From Zeus faber (Eukaryota > Chordata > Actinopteri > Zeiformes > Zeidae): a DNA stretch of 64,000 bases. The stretch's first letter is position 1. Every line of letters starts with the position of its first letter. This document shows, piece after piece, positions 21,440-31,658 of the stretch. The DNA lies in NCBI GenBank assembly GCA_960531495.1, contig OY482860.1:1-64000 (forward strand). The letters are read 5' to 3'. The position numbers were made by a program, and so were the translations under genes. The notes under the pieces are model-generated. The model did not search any database. It was given only the letters and a program-made list of their open reading frames with translations, and was not told where the DNA came from.

Positions 21440-22430
21440 GGGGATTCCGTAATGACACCTGTGAGCTGCATCAGCAGGACAACATTCTCCGAAAAATCCA
21501 GGCAAAGATACTCCGAGACAACAATGCCGGCAAGAGGCGAGTCAAGAAAGCCACGAGGGGCCCGGAGATGTTAAATCGCTGGAATAAGAGATGAATCCCT
21601 AGGCCAGCGGTAACAGGAGAATTCTCAAGTAGTGTTTTGAGGAAAAAATTAAGCCACTAATCGAGCAGAAATGCCTGTGGGATCTGGAGAAGAACTGTAC
21701 CGAAAGTCAGCACCGGCTGGTGCTGAGCCTCATGCCGATGCCTGAGGACCTGATGGGGGTCCGCTCTGCAGACTTCCAGAAGATCGATGAGTGTACTGCA
21801 GAGAGGATGTTTACTGCACTGAACAGTACCGACTATGTGAGCAACGGAGCTTCACCTAGATGTGAACTGCGGCAGGTGTGGACGCATTTCTGGGGTCATT
21901 AGCAGAATGACTACACCATGCTCAAGGCGAACAAGACGGTCAAAGGAATACTACAAGCCTGGCATTCCCATGATACCTCCGAAACCTGGTGGGGACTCCA
22001 GGAGGAGGAGGTGAAGAACTGGGTTCTACCATGTCTGAGTCAATCTGGAAATTACTGGGCGAAATACCAATATCTGGTGACAGATATTGGTATTTAGTTT
22101 GCTGCATTGCAGGCTGGGAGGAGATCACGAGTGCACCTAGATTGAACTAATGGGATCGGCAGTTGGAGGGATTGTCGTGGAAATTTGACAAGTGGTCCCG
22201 AAGAGTTGGTCAGGGGCTTTGGAACTGTTATCGGATTGATCAGAAAGACCTGCGCTCAGCTTTGGCTGTATCTACTATTGCTGATAAGCCTGTTAATACT
22301 AGGAGCGGTGATTATCGCAAAAATAAAAGGCGGAGCTATGGTGGCTGCGATAGCCAAGGGGAAAGACACCCAGGCTAAGAAGGAGAAGTGCCCCTCCCAG
22401 AGGGAGGAGCTTAAGCAGATATAAGCCGCA
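21440..22430 (+). pseudogene. env: Envelope-like remnant of an unassigned retrovirus-like element
   Basis: Reading plus-strand frames with breaks: a glycosylation-type NDTC and a basic cluster resembling a furin site (GKRRVKK, about 21530-21555), then NCTESQHRLVLSL (about 21700). Further sites and tryptophan-rich text follow (ETWWGLQEEEVKNWVLPC, about 21980). It closes with a hydrophobic anchor (LWLYLLLLISLLILGAVII, about 22260-22317) and a lysine-rich cytoplasmic tail ending at a TAA near 22422. This order matches a retroviral Env, surface then transmembrane unit. Stops (for example at about 21900 and 22095) make it non-functional. Family unassigned. Confidence 0.45.
22108..22430 (+). repeat. 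Direct duplication, unit 1 (env 3' end)
   Basis: Starts GCAGGCTGGGAGGAGATCAC and ends GCTTAAGCAGATATAAGCCG; it recurs at 22656-22968 with about 10% differences and indels. It covers the membrane anchor and tail of the env-like remnant. Confidence 0.9.
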
Positions 22431-22655
22431 GGCCATCCGCCCAGGACCGGTGTCCAGTTATGTACCACAACTCTATGTAACACTGAAACTGTGGAAAATG
22501 GTCTGCGATCAGGAAAATACAACTTACTCCATAGAGTTCTTGTTTTCCGCAAGAGTCTCTACGTTGGCAAGGAGATCGAAGGCTACGCCTGGCTGGGACA
22601 TAATCGGATTTGCAACAATGGGACGTGTCACTTTGCATCTGAACACTGGCTCCTT

Positions 22656-22968
22656 GCAGGCTGGGAGGAGATCACGAGTGCACCTGGATTGAACTAATGG
22701 GATCGGCAGTTGGAGAGATTGGCATGGAGATTCTACAAGTGGTCCCGAAGAGTTGGGCAGCGGCTTTGGAGCTGTTATCGGACTGATCGGAAAGACCTGC
22801 ATCTTGTCATCTGCATCATCTCAGCTTTGGCTGTATCTACTACTGCTGATAAGCCTAAGCAAAAATAAAAGGCGGCGCTATGGCGATGCGATAGTCAAGG
22901 GGAAAGACACCAAGGCCAACAAGGAGAAGTGCCCCTCCCAGAGGGAGGAGCTTAAGCAGATATAAGCC
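22656..22968 (+). repeat. Direct duplication, unit 2 (env 3' end)
   Basis: Second copy of the env anchor/tail block. It has lost about 20 bases within the anchor (after ISL) and gained about 17 bases just before it (ATCTTGTCATCTGCATC). The 225 bases between the units (22431-22655) carry an unidentified open stretch. Confidence 0.9.
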
Positions 22969-23081
22969 GGCCATGTAGAAGGGGCCTGCTCAGTGTAGGT
23001 TCCGGGTTCCTAGGCTGCACTTGGGAAGGAGACACTTGATAAAATAAAACTGAAAAAACATTTTGATAAAACTCACTGACC

Positions 23082-23306
23082 ATGAATGAGAATTACACTC
23101 GAGTGTTCAGGAGGAATGATACACTCCTGAACTTTAGGGTATGTGCTGCTATAGAATTCTGTGTGGTAGAATTTATTTGCCTTGTTTACTGCTGTGTGGG
23201 AACTTGGACAATAGCTCTGCCACTTAGGATTGCTACTTTGGTACAGGGATTTGCTAGGGCAATTATTAACATTGTGGTATTGGACAAAACTGATTACACA
23301 TGGTAG
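23082..23306 (+). CDS. Unidentified 74-residue membrane-protein-like ORF
   Basis: ATG in good context (GACCATGA) and a complete short ORF. The N-terminal 20 residues are polar and basic (RVFRRND). A hydrophobic, cysteine-containing span follows (VCAAIEFCVVEFICLVYCCVG cut: about residues 20-40), then a second hydrophobic region (about 43-65). It lies 110 bases after the duplicated env end, where retroviruses may carry accessory genes. No homology recognised; a chance ORF is possible, although its composition differs from the AT-rich flanks. Confidence 0.3.
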   Translation: MNENYTRVFRRNDTLLNFRVCAAIEFCVVEFICLVYCCVGTWTIALPLRIATLVQGFARAIINIVVLDKTDYTW

Positions 23307-24124
23307 TGTGTACTCAGTGTAAGTGGTAGTGTAAGTCGTGGTTTATGACTTACTTGCTCGGAAGAATGACCTCTGGGAAATCAGCATTAGACTTGTGCAG
23401 TTTTTAAAAATTTTAACTCACTTGGTAGTATCGGTGAATGGGTGGGTAGGGTCCCCTATCAGTTTCCCCACCCCTGCTTAGGTGGACAAGATTTGGACAA
23501 AATTCTGTGGTGCGCAGTAGAGAAGCGGAATACAGAAGGGCCGCGCCCGAAGCCTAATTCCCTTATTTTTCAGCAAGTCTGCTTCCTGCTTTTGCCGCAA
23601 TACGATCAAGTTTTACATTTTTACTTTTTTACTTTTTGATTTTTATAAATAGGACATCAAGTGCTACGAATGGATAATAAGAGACTTTTTACCCTTGAAA
23701 CAGAGTCTGGCCGAATGTCGGAGCTGTGAGCAGCCCTTGTCAATGACGGTCTACTTGTGGATCCTCAGCCCTGACATGAGGTGCAACAATTGCTATGGTG
23801 CTAGTTTACAGAAGATTCGGCACAGGCTGTCTTGTGTACTGAAGAACAGGATGAGCCACCGAGAATCTACAATTGGTTGCTCCGACATCTGCAAGAAGAA
23901 GCCAGAGATGTCTTCGGCGATGTCATGGTCATCGGTGGCAACCATCGGATGAGTGGCAAGAGGACCTCGGAGATTCCGAGATGGTGTCCTCCATCTTCCG
24001 ATGATCAAGAATCGGGAGTTCGACGATGGGCGGCAGTGTACGAGCTTGCATCTTCAAGAAGGTCAACTATGGCGAGTCTGTCTTTTCCCAGAGACCAGCT
24101 GAGAAACGAGTGAGAGGGAGGTGT
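23307..24124 (+). other. Tail of the unassigned element, with a TATA box and degraded ORF
   Basis: A TATA-like TTTTATAAATAGG at about 23641-23653 lies upstream of an ATG-started segment (MDNKRLFTLETESG, about 23669). This breaks at a stop and continues in the same frame as an open segment at 23832-24113 with QDEPPRIYNWLLRHLQEE. No family is recognised. It may be the LTR/promoter and an accessory ORF of the element upstream. Confidence 0.3.
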
Positions 24125-24649
24125 TATGGGAGAAATTTACTAGTACATTTAAAAGAAATATGTTCATTATATTCTACCATTAAATAAGAAAGAACATTCG
24201 TTATCTTGCCCATATGCTATATGAATGAAGTAAGTGTGTGTGAGACAGGGGTCAGCAAAGACATGAATAAGTGCTTTGTTGACTCTGGGCCATGTGACAT
24301 GGGAAGGTGTGTGAATGCAAACATCCCCTCATAAAATGTGGCCTGGACTAGTGTCGGGAGGTTTGTTGTTGTAACTGATGTCAAAGAATGCAGACAAATG
24401 GCTTCTTTGCACTATTGACCGTATAGGAGGAAGGAAGGGATCCTAATTGAGTATACAGATGTACTTTCTCGACCAACAGAAAGAGGTTAAAAGGAGGAGT
24501 CCATGAGCGGCTCGGCAGTTCTTTGCCAAACCAACTCAGATTCTGTTGTCACTTCTTGCAAGTGATAATAAAGTCTTATATCTTCAGACCTCGACTCTCT
24601 CGAACTTCTCTTCTTCAGTTTAATTGTTAGATGCGGTTTTCTCCACTAC
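24125..24649 (+). mobile_element. Solo LTR of the ERV family at 25.3-34.2 kb
   Basis: Nearly identical to the 3' LTR at 33647-34172 (a few substitutions over about 525 bp). It has a TATA-like TTAAAAGG (about 24487) and AATAAA (about 24569) followed by R/U5 text ending CCACTACA. It is flanked by GTGT on both sides (24121-24124 and 24650-24653), a 4-bp duplication as made by gamma-type retroviruses, if the LTR starts TATGGGAG. A TG start two bases later is also possible and would not give a matching duplication. Confidence 0.85.
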
Positions 24650-24653
24650 AGTG

Positions 24654-25077
24654 TCCACCCCATGGAGGGGGTTTCAGCAAGACCCAGAGTCTGGGCTTCC
24701 ACACTCCCTGACGCACCATATATACCTTGGATGAGGTATATATAGGACCAGAGGGATAAGCGACTGCTAAGGAAGGCGGATATGGTACAACCAAAGGGGC
24801 TGAGGAGCAAAAAATGGAGGTGTCGTCTCTGGAGAGACCCGAGACACGACTGCAGTAATGAGAAGGAGGTCGTGTTTCCTCCTGTGGAGGACAGCGCAAA
24901 AGAATCAGCACCCAGCACAGGCTAGATAAGGCCTAAGACCAGGGCCCAGAAAAGGGAAGAAAAAGAGGAAAGCATCCGCTGGGACCAGCTGAGGAGACGA
25001 GATCGGCTACCACTCAAGTTGACATGAGAACCGAATGCAGTGAAGGGAAACACACCAGGATGGATGGAAGGATTAGA
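24654..25077 (+). other. Continuation of the unassigned element beyond the solo LTR
   Basis: With the LTR and one GTGT set aside, the sequence before 24121 continues here. It has degraded protein-like text (KMEVSSLERPETRLQ, about 24810-24855) and a palindrome-like ATATATACC...GGTATATATAGG near 24718-24748. Ends at the SINE. Confidence 0.3.
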
Positions 25078-25292
25078 GGACATTTACATTACATAACATT
25101 TAGCAGACGCTTTTATCCAAAGCGACTTACAATTATTCAAACACCGATGGATGCAGCCATCAGGAGCAATTAGGGGTTAAGTGTCTTGCTCAAGGACACT
25201 ACAGCATGCTAGCAGGAGGAGCCTGGGATCGAACCAGCAACCTTAGATTACTAGACGACCAGCTCTACCTCCTGAGCTACCATCCCCATTTC
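25078..25292 (-). mobile_element. tRNA-derived SINE (antisense)
   Basis: On the minus strand it starts GGGGATGGTAGCTCAGGAGG (A-box-like) and has GGTTCGATCCC (B box) about 40 bases on, at 25227-25240. It ends with the tail GTCGCTTTGGATAAAAGCG + TCTGCTAAATG and a TGTAATGTAAATG end, a tail I know from common teleost SINEs. No intact tRNA fold is implied. Confidence 0.8.
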
Positions 25293-25349
25293 CTTCAGGA
25301 AGGAGACAGCAGCTGGGCGAGTCCATTCGCTATCTAGTCTACGCAATCG
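25293..25349. other. Short spacer between SINE and provirus
   Basis: Nothing recognised; it marks where the 5' LTR's U3 has been lost. Confidence 0.4.
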
Positions 25350-25556
25350 CAATTGAGTATACAGATGTACTTTCTCGACCAACAGAAAGAGATTAAAAGG
25401 AGGAGTCCATGAGCGGCTCGGCAGTTCTTTGCCAAACCAACTCAGATTCTGTTGTCACTTCTTGCAAGTGATAATAAAGTCTTATATCTTCAGACCTCGA
25501 CTCTCTCGACCTTCTCTTCTTCAGTTTAATTGTTAGATGCGGTTTTCTCCACTACA
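25350..25556 (+). repeat. Partial 5' LTR of ERV-1
   Basis: Matches the last 200 or so bases of the LTRs at 24125 and 33647 (AATTGAGTATACAGATG to CCACTACA). It contains the TATA-like TTAAAAGG and AATAAA, but the upstream U3 is missing. Confidence 0.9.
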
Positions 25557-25560
25557 TATT

Positions 25561-25578
25561 TGGCGTTGTCGGCAGGAT
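25561..25578 (+). promoter_or_regulatory. Primer binding site, tRNA-Ser-like
   Basis: TGGCGTTGTCGGCAGGAT starts four bases after the LTR end. It is complementary at 17 of 18 positions to the 3' end of vertebrate tRNA-Ser(AGA) as I recall it (…CCTGCCGACTACGCCA), so reverse transcription was probably primed by tRNA-Ser. Confidence 0.75.
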
Positions 25579-25910
25579 TGAAGAACAGGGACCCGCCGGC
25601 TGCTGGGCTGTGGGTCGGGGACCGGCAAGGGTCACACAAAAACGGGTGGCCACCCAACTTGAAAAGGTAAGCATTGTTCTTATCTATTAGTTTAGTAAAT
25701 TTGTGTGATCATTGTCTGCCCGATTCTCACGCCCGGTGGTAGGTATTGTGTCTCTCCAAAAAGAACCAAAAGCATATATGTAAAGAAGGAGGAGAGAGAA
25801 AGAGAGTGGCTTGGAATGAAGTTGACGCATGCATGCACACACAACACTCTGTGATTTATACACATTGTAGCAGAGTGTGGAAACGGGCCTGTATAGATCT
25901 CTTATTTTTG

Positions 25911-26233
25911 GTAAGCAGGTTAGAGACGTCCTGTATAAGATCTATTTTTGGTAAGCAGGGTAGAGACGGCCTGTATAGATCTCTTTTATTTCTGGTAAGC
26001 AGGTTAGAGACGTCCTGTATAAGATCTATTTTTGGTAAGCAGGGTAGAGACGGCCTGTATAGATCTCTTTTATTTTTGGTAAGCAGGTTAGAGACGTCCT
26101 GTATAAGATCTATTTTTGGTAAGCAGGGTAGAGACGGCCTGTATAGATCTCTTTTATTTCTGGTAAGCAGGTTAGAGACGTCCTGTATAAGATCTATTTT
26201 TGGTAAGCAGGGTAGAGACGGCCTGTATAGATC
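25911..26233 (+). repeat. 84-bp tandem repeats in the ERV-1 leader
   Basis: Units start at 25911, 25995, 26079 and 26163, exactly 84 bases apart. Each is made of two related halves (about 40 and 44 bases) that both open with GTAAGCAGG, a splice-donor-like sequence. Because 84 is a multiple of three, an ATG-started frame (25746-26240) runs through the whole array. Confidence 0.95.
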
Positions 26234-26500
26234 TCTTTAATTTTGTCTGCGGGTAATCATATAGAAAGTCCATTAAAAGCATAGGGACAGTGCTCAGAGG
26301 CTTATCACTCATGTGATTATCTATTATAAGTTTGTTTTTCCTGTATAAGATCTATTTTTGGTAAGCAGGGTAGAGACGGCCTGTATAGATCTCTTTAATT
26401 TTGTCTGCGGGTAATCATATAGAAAGTCCATTAAAAGCATAGGGACAGTGCTCAGAGGCTTATCACTCATGTGATTATCTATTTTAAGTTTGTTTTGAAG
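26221..26500 (+). repeat. 158-bp direct duplication in the ERV-1 leader
   Basis: The block from CTCTTTAATTTTGTCTGCGG (26233) recurs 158 bases later (26391) almost unchanged, joined by one half-unit of the 84-bp repeat. The rest of the leader to 27020 has no recognised coding sequence. Confidence 0.9.
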
Positions 26501-27020
26501 TTTAAAAATCTGGGGTTCTCCCTCTGACGAGAGGGCCCAGTTGGTCGAAAGAGTTATTTTGTGTTGTTTTGTGTTTGTTAGGAGCTTTGTTATGTGTTGG
26601 TAAATCTGGGATACCGCCTTTCAAGAGAGAAAGGGTCTGCATAGTCAGAGAATTGTGTTTGTCTTCGTCTATTGTAGTTAATTAGCTTAGAGAAGGAGTT
26701 CTAGAAGTAATAGATAGAGATATAGGTGAAGATAAGGTATTGTAATTAACAACTAATATAAAATACATTTCTAATAATAGGGCCGAGCAGAGTGGCTTGG
26801 GAAGCCTGTAGAGAGCAGGGGTTAGAAAGGAGGAGAGGAGACAATAGAAAAGGTGGGGGTCGAGGAGCTCCGGGGGAGCCGCAAGTCAGAAAAGAAAAAA
26901 AAGGGGAGTGGAGCAGCTTTACATTCACTTGGAGAAGACAGAGAAAAAGGCGTGAACGTAAACTGTGGTGAATAATAATAAAGTAAAACTAGATAATTAA
27001 TAGTTACATACATTAGTATC

Positions 27021-29210
27021 ATGGCACCTACAGACGTGGAAATACTGACTAAAAAAAACCCTTTAAATAAAGAGGAGATAATAAAAATCTCAGCCAAATG
27101 GGGTAAGAGGACTGCCAAATTGGGAACAAAGTGGCCAGAGGGAGGAACATTTGATGCAACGGTGTGTGAAGAAATGGAGGTGATGATGAAGAATCACAAA
27201 ATAAATAAAACCGGGAAAAAAGCGATTGAGAAAAGAGAAAGAGAGAGGATAATATTAGCAATGTTTCAAAAAGAAGGTACAAAGTGGAGGCAGAGAGAAA
27301 GAACAGCTAGGGAAATGTTAAGTGGAGTTGAGGAAGTTGAAAAGGTTCAGCCACCTCCATATAACACAGGACAGTACCCAATGATAACAGGTACGGTAGA
27401 GGTTAAAGGGGAGGTTAAGCTGGACAAAGAGAGGGATAAGGCTTGTAGAACACAGAGAGGGAGAGGACCACCCTTACAGATGGACTGTTATAAAGGCCTT
27501 AGAAGGACAGCAAACGAGTGGAGTAGTGATAGCGGAAGTGATAGTGATGGAGACGAGGTGGTTAATAGAGGAAGAAGGTTAAAAGATAGCCAGATGGAGA
27601 TGACAGCGGAGCGTAGCCATGAGGGAGAGAGCTTCATTGGGACACCAGGGAAAGAAAGGGAGGGGGCCGAGCCCAGCAGCAGTATATCAGCGCAAGTTCC
27701 CCTAGTGTTCGACTTGCAAGAGGAACTTAGGAGATCACAAAGGAAGAAAAGAGCAGCTAAGACTTATTCAGGAATATATCCTATCCTGGTAAAAGGACAA
27801 CAAGCCCAATATATCCCATGGGGGTCCCAAGATTTAGAAGGATTGGTAAAAAAGTTACCTAATATTAACAAAGGGGCTGCAAAGTGGATAGGGATGTTTG
27901 AGGAAAACACCATAGGGAATATAATGGCGGTGGGTGATCTGAAAGCTTTGTTGGCCAGAGTGTTGGGGATAGAGAAGATGAAGAGCATACTAACAAACGG
28001 GGGTTTGAGCCAACTGTTGGACGAGGCCTCTGATGGAACCACATTTGACGCTTATAGACAAAGAACTTGGACAGCACTCAGATGCGAGTACCCAGTCTGT
28101 ATTGACCACAAGATCCTGAGAGGTCACACAATAGGCGACACAGAGAACCCTGCAACATTCCTGCAGAACCAAGTTAGGAGGTGGCAATTGGAGACGGAGA
28201 AAGATCCAGAAAATGATGGATTGATCTCGATGCTGTTCAGAAATGCCATAATAGAAGCATTGCCTGGCCCGGTCAAAAGCAAGCTAGGAGATGTGGTGGG
28301 ACTGACCTCATCAATGCCCCATAAAGAGTTCAGCGATCATCTGGTCCACGCAGTGGAGAGATATCGACAAAAAGAACAGAAGATTCAAGAACAAAGCAAA
28401 GAGGTGCAGAGAAAGCTGACTCAGCTTCAGCTAGAAGAACTCACGAAGAAAGAAAAGAAAAAGCAGGCGGTTGTTGTGAAACCAGATGTTGCAACAATGC
28501 AAAACGTCCCGCCACAGATCCAACCTCTTCAACAGACACTACCCCCCCCCCGGCACGACAGCCTCAGAGCCAAGGGTCACTCACCCCACCTGTGGTTAAT
28601 GTATATACGCAGAATAGTGGAAACACACAGAACCAGTATAGGGGACAGCGAGAATATGACAAAAAGTAATTGTAACACTCCTTTGCTTCCTGTGCTAAAA
28701 GCAGATAAACAAAAATGGCGGTTGGTGCATGATTTGCGAGCTGTCAATGATGTTGTTGAGGACATGCAGGCTGAAGTTCCAAATCCACACACGATGCTGA
28801 CCAACATTCCTCCTGATGCCAAGTATTTCACAGTGATTGATTTATGTGGTGCATTTTTCAGTGTACCTCTTGCAGAAGAAAGCAGACATTTGTTCGCATT
28901 TACGTATAAAGGTAAACAATACACTTATACAAGAATGCCAAAGGGGTTTAAACATTCTCCACATTTGTTTAATCAGGTGTTGAAAAGTGATTTGAACGAA
29001 CTGGTACTACATGGTACACTGATACAGTATGTGGACGATCTCCTGATCTGTTCTCCTACATTGGAACAGTGTCATGAGGACTCCATGGCTGTATTAACAC
29101 GATTGGCAATAGGGGGGCACAAGGTGTCCAGGAAAAAATTACAATACTGCCAGACAGATGTTGAATACTTGGGGAGGCTGATAGCACACCAAACTAAAGC
29201 CCCCAAATAG
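27021..29210 (+). pseudogene. gag-pol: ERV-1 gag fused by deletion to reverse transcriptase
   Basis: A 729-codon open frame from an ATG just after the leader. Residues 1-490 are Gag: a PPPY late-domain motif at about residue 111 (matrix/late region), an acidic serine-rich linker (DSGSDSDGDE, about 171), and a capsid-like part (LQNQVRRWQ; FRNAIIEALPGPVK, about 390-425). A charged coiled segment follows at about 450-490. A frameshift near a nine-C run (about 28540-28550) leaves the Gag frame. No CCHC knuckle or protease is visible: sequence passes straight into RT (TPLLPV at about residue 553, YVDD at about residue 670, genomic 29028-29039). RT N-terminus, protease and nucleocapsid have therefore been deleted. 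Ends at TAG 29208-29210, where a one-base slip separates it from the rest of pol. Confidence 0.85.
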
Positions 29211-29212
29211 CA

Positions 29213-31648
29213 CCCAATCAGCTCGAGGGGATTAGCAAAGCACCTAAACCAGACACGGTACGACAAATGATGACATTTCTGGGGATGACAGGGTTTAGTT
29301 CAGATTGGATAGAGGACTATGCCCTTAAAACTGCACCATTAAGAGCAATAATGAAGAACGTAGGAACAACTAACCTTCAAGCTAAACTTATGTGGGATGC
29401 AGATGCATTGGCAGCGTTTGAAAGCATCAAACGAGAACTTCAGGGAGCAAGTGTATTGGCAACTCCAGACTATACAAAACCATTCCTATTGTATGTAGCA
29501 AATAGGAGTCAGGGGTACGCATCAGCAATACTAATGCAAGAATCCTGCAGTGGGAGGCGAAATCAACCCATAGCATATTATAGCTCAAAATTGGATACAG
29601 TAGCACAAGGCTACCCACCCTGTTATCAGGGATTAGCTGCGGTACAGTATGCTTATGACAAAGCTTCATCCATCACGATGGGATATCCGGTAACTATTTT
29701 TACACATCATAAAGTTACTGAACTGATTGAACAGGGGAAATTTGTGTTGACAAACGCGAGGTTGTTGGAATATTTGACCTTGCTTACGTTCCCCGATGTT
29801 ACCATCAGAAGGTGTTCAACGGTGAACCCAGCAGAAAAAATTCTGCATGATTTTGAAGGGACGTCACACGACTGTGTGACTGATTCTCTGACGTTTACCA
29901 AGTTAAGGCCTGATTTGTTGTCAACACCACTAATTGGGGCTGAGGAGGAGTTGTTTGTAGATGGTTCGTGCTACAGAGATCATTTGGGTAACCATGCAGG
30001 ATTTGCAGTAGTACGACAAAACCCGGATAGAACTTTTGCTGTCATTCAAAGTTCTTATTGTAAACAACCATGTTCAGCACAGGTGGCTGAATTGAAAGCT
30101 CTTACAGCTGCCTGCCGGGAAGGGGCAGGTAAAATTGTGAACATATATACTGATTCTGCATATGCACATGGTGTGTGTCATCTGTTCGGAGCAGTATGGA
30201 AAATGAGGGGTTTTAAGAAGACTGATGGGTCCCCCATAATGCATTGTGATCAGATTGTGGAACTGATGTTGGCATTGTTGCTACCTAAGCAAGTGGCGAT
30301 AATCAAATGTCAGGCACACAAGAAAGGAAATGACTATATCACAAAAGGTAACAGTGCTGCAGATGAGGCGGCCAAGAGAGCCTCTAACAGTTGTGTTCTG
30401 ATTCAGGCAGTGTTGACTATGCCTGTGGCGTCACCTACTGAAGATGATGTTGTCCGCATGCAAGAGAAGGCTGGTGTCTATGAGCAAAACATGTGGCTGA
30501 AGAGGGGTGCGGTGCGCACTCCGACTGGGTTATGGAGAACTCATGATGGGATGTTAGTGGCACCGACCGCGTTGTTAGGATTGCTTATCACTAATGCGCA
30601 TGGTTTTGACCATTGCGCAAGGGGGGAAGTAGTAAGGAGAATCAGAAAACAAGGTTTTTGGTCACCATACTTGCAAACAATGGTTGAAAATCAGCTCAAT
30701 GAATGTGAAGTATGTGCGAAAAATAATGTAAGAAAAACAATCACCACCCCATTGGGACACATTCCAACACCAGAGGGACCATTCAGACATCTAGTCTTAG
30801 ACTATGTGGACATGATCAAAAAAGTAAATGGGAAAAGATACATGCTTGTAGTCATTGACAGATTTAGCAGATGGGTGGAGGCAGTCCCATCAAAAGATCA
30901 GGGTGCGGTTACAGTAATCAAATTTTTGACCAGAGAGGTCATGCCAAGGTTTGGAATTCCAACAGAAATAAGCTCAGACAACGGCTCTGCGTTTATCCAA
31001 AAAACTGTTAAACAAGTAATACAGCAATTACATGTCAAACAAAGATTGGGTTGTGTGTATCACCCTCAATCACAAGGAATGGTGGAAAGAGTGAATGGAA
31101 CAATCAAGACAAAATTTAACAAAATTTGTGCAAGTGCTAAATTGAACTGGGTAGATGCACTCCCATTAGCACTAATGAGTTATCGCATGCAAACTAACAG
31201 AATGACACATTTAACTCCGCACGAAATGCTCACGGGTCGACCCATGCCTGCACCTAACCTCAGAGGACCCCATAAGGGTCCTCCACTGGAACAATTGCAA
31301 TTAGAAATTAGAGAATATATCAAGCAACTAACTGGCATACATAAGCATTTATTCCAACAGGAGAAGAACCGAGTACCAGAACCAGAAGACGACCCACCAA
31401 GGGGGGTGGAACCAGGTGACCAGGTGTACCTAAGGGTGTTCCGGAGAAAGTGGAACGAGCCCAGGAGAGAAGGACCATACAAGGTCACCAATGCAACCCC
31501 AACTGCCATCCAGGTGGAAGGGAGTTCCACCTGGTACCACCTCAACCACTGCACGAAAGCTGCGCAACCCAGGACGAGGGAAGAGAGTGGGGAGGAGTCG
31601 GATGCAGACGCACCCGATACTGACCCACCACCCCAAGACCAGACCTAG
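29213..31648 (+). pseudogene. pol: ERV-1 pol: RT connection, RNase H and integrase (long open frame)
   Basis: Open from 29213 (first ATG 29267) to 31648. RT thumb/connection (FLGMTGF) is followed by RNase H with ELFVDGSC at about 29949, the conserved AELKALTAAC, and IYTDSAYAH at about 30146. Integrase shows a zinc-binding HGFDHC...CEVCAKN (about 30600-30720). The catalytic triad sits in LDYVDM (about 30799), SSDNGSAF (about 30976) and GMVERVNG (about 31077), all acidic residues present. The C-terminal DNA-binding part ends in TWYHLNHC. This half of pol could fold, but it is cut off from the RT palm by the frameshift near 29200 and lacks an independent expression signal. Family: gamma/epsilon-like. 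Confidence 0.9.
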
Positions 31649-31658
31649 CCCAGCCAGG

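Noticed and set aside
25220-25290. A tRNA gene on the minus strand
   Set aside because: A- and B-box-like sequences are part of a SINE; no complete acceptor stem or CCA-adjacent end.
25746-26240. A 164-codon leader protein gene with repeated peptides
   Set aside because: Frame is open only because the repeat unit is a multiple of three; no protein-like features. Kept as part of the repeat finding instead.
25911-26490. Regular direct repeats as a possible CRISPR-like array
   Set aside because: Units are contiguous 84-mers without unique spacers, in a vertebrate retroviral leader.
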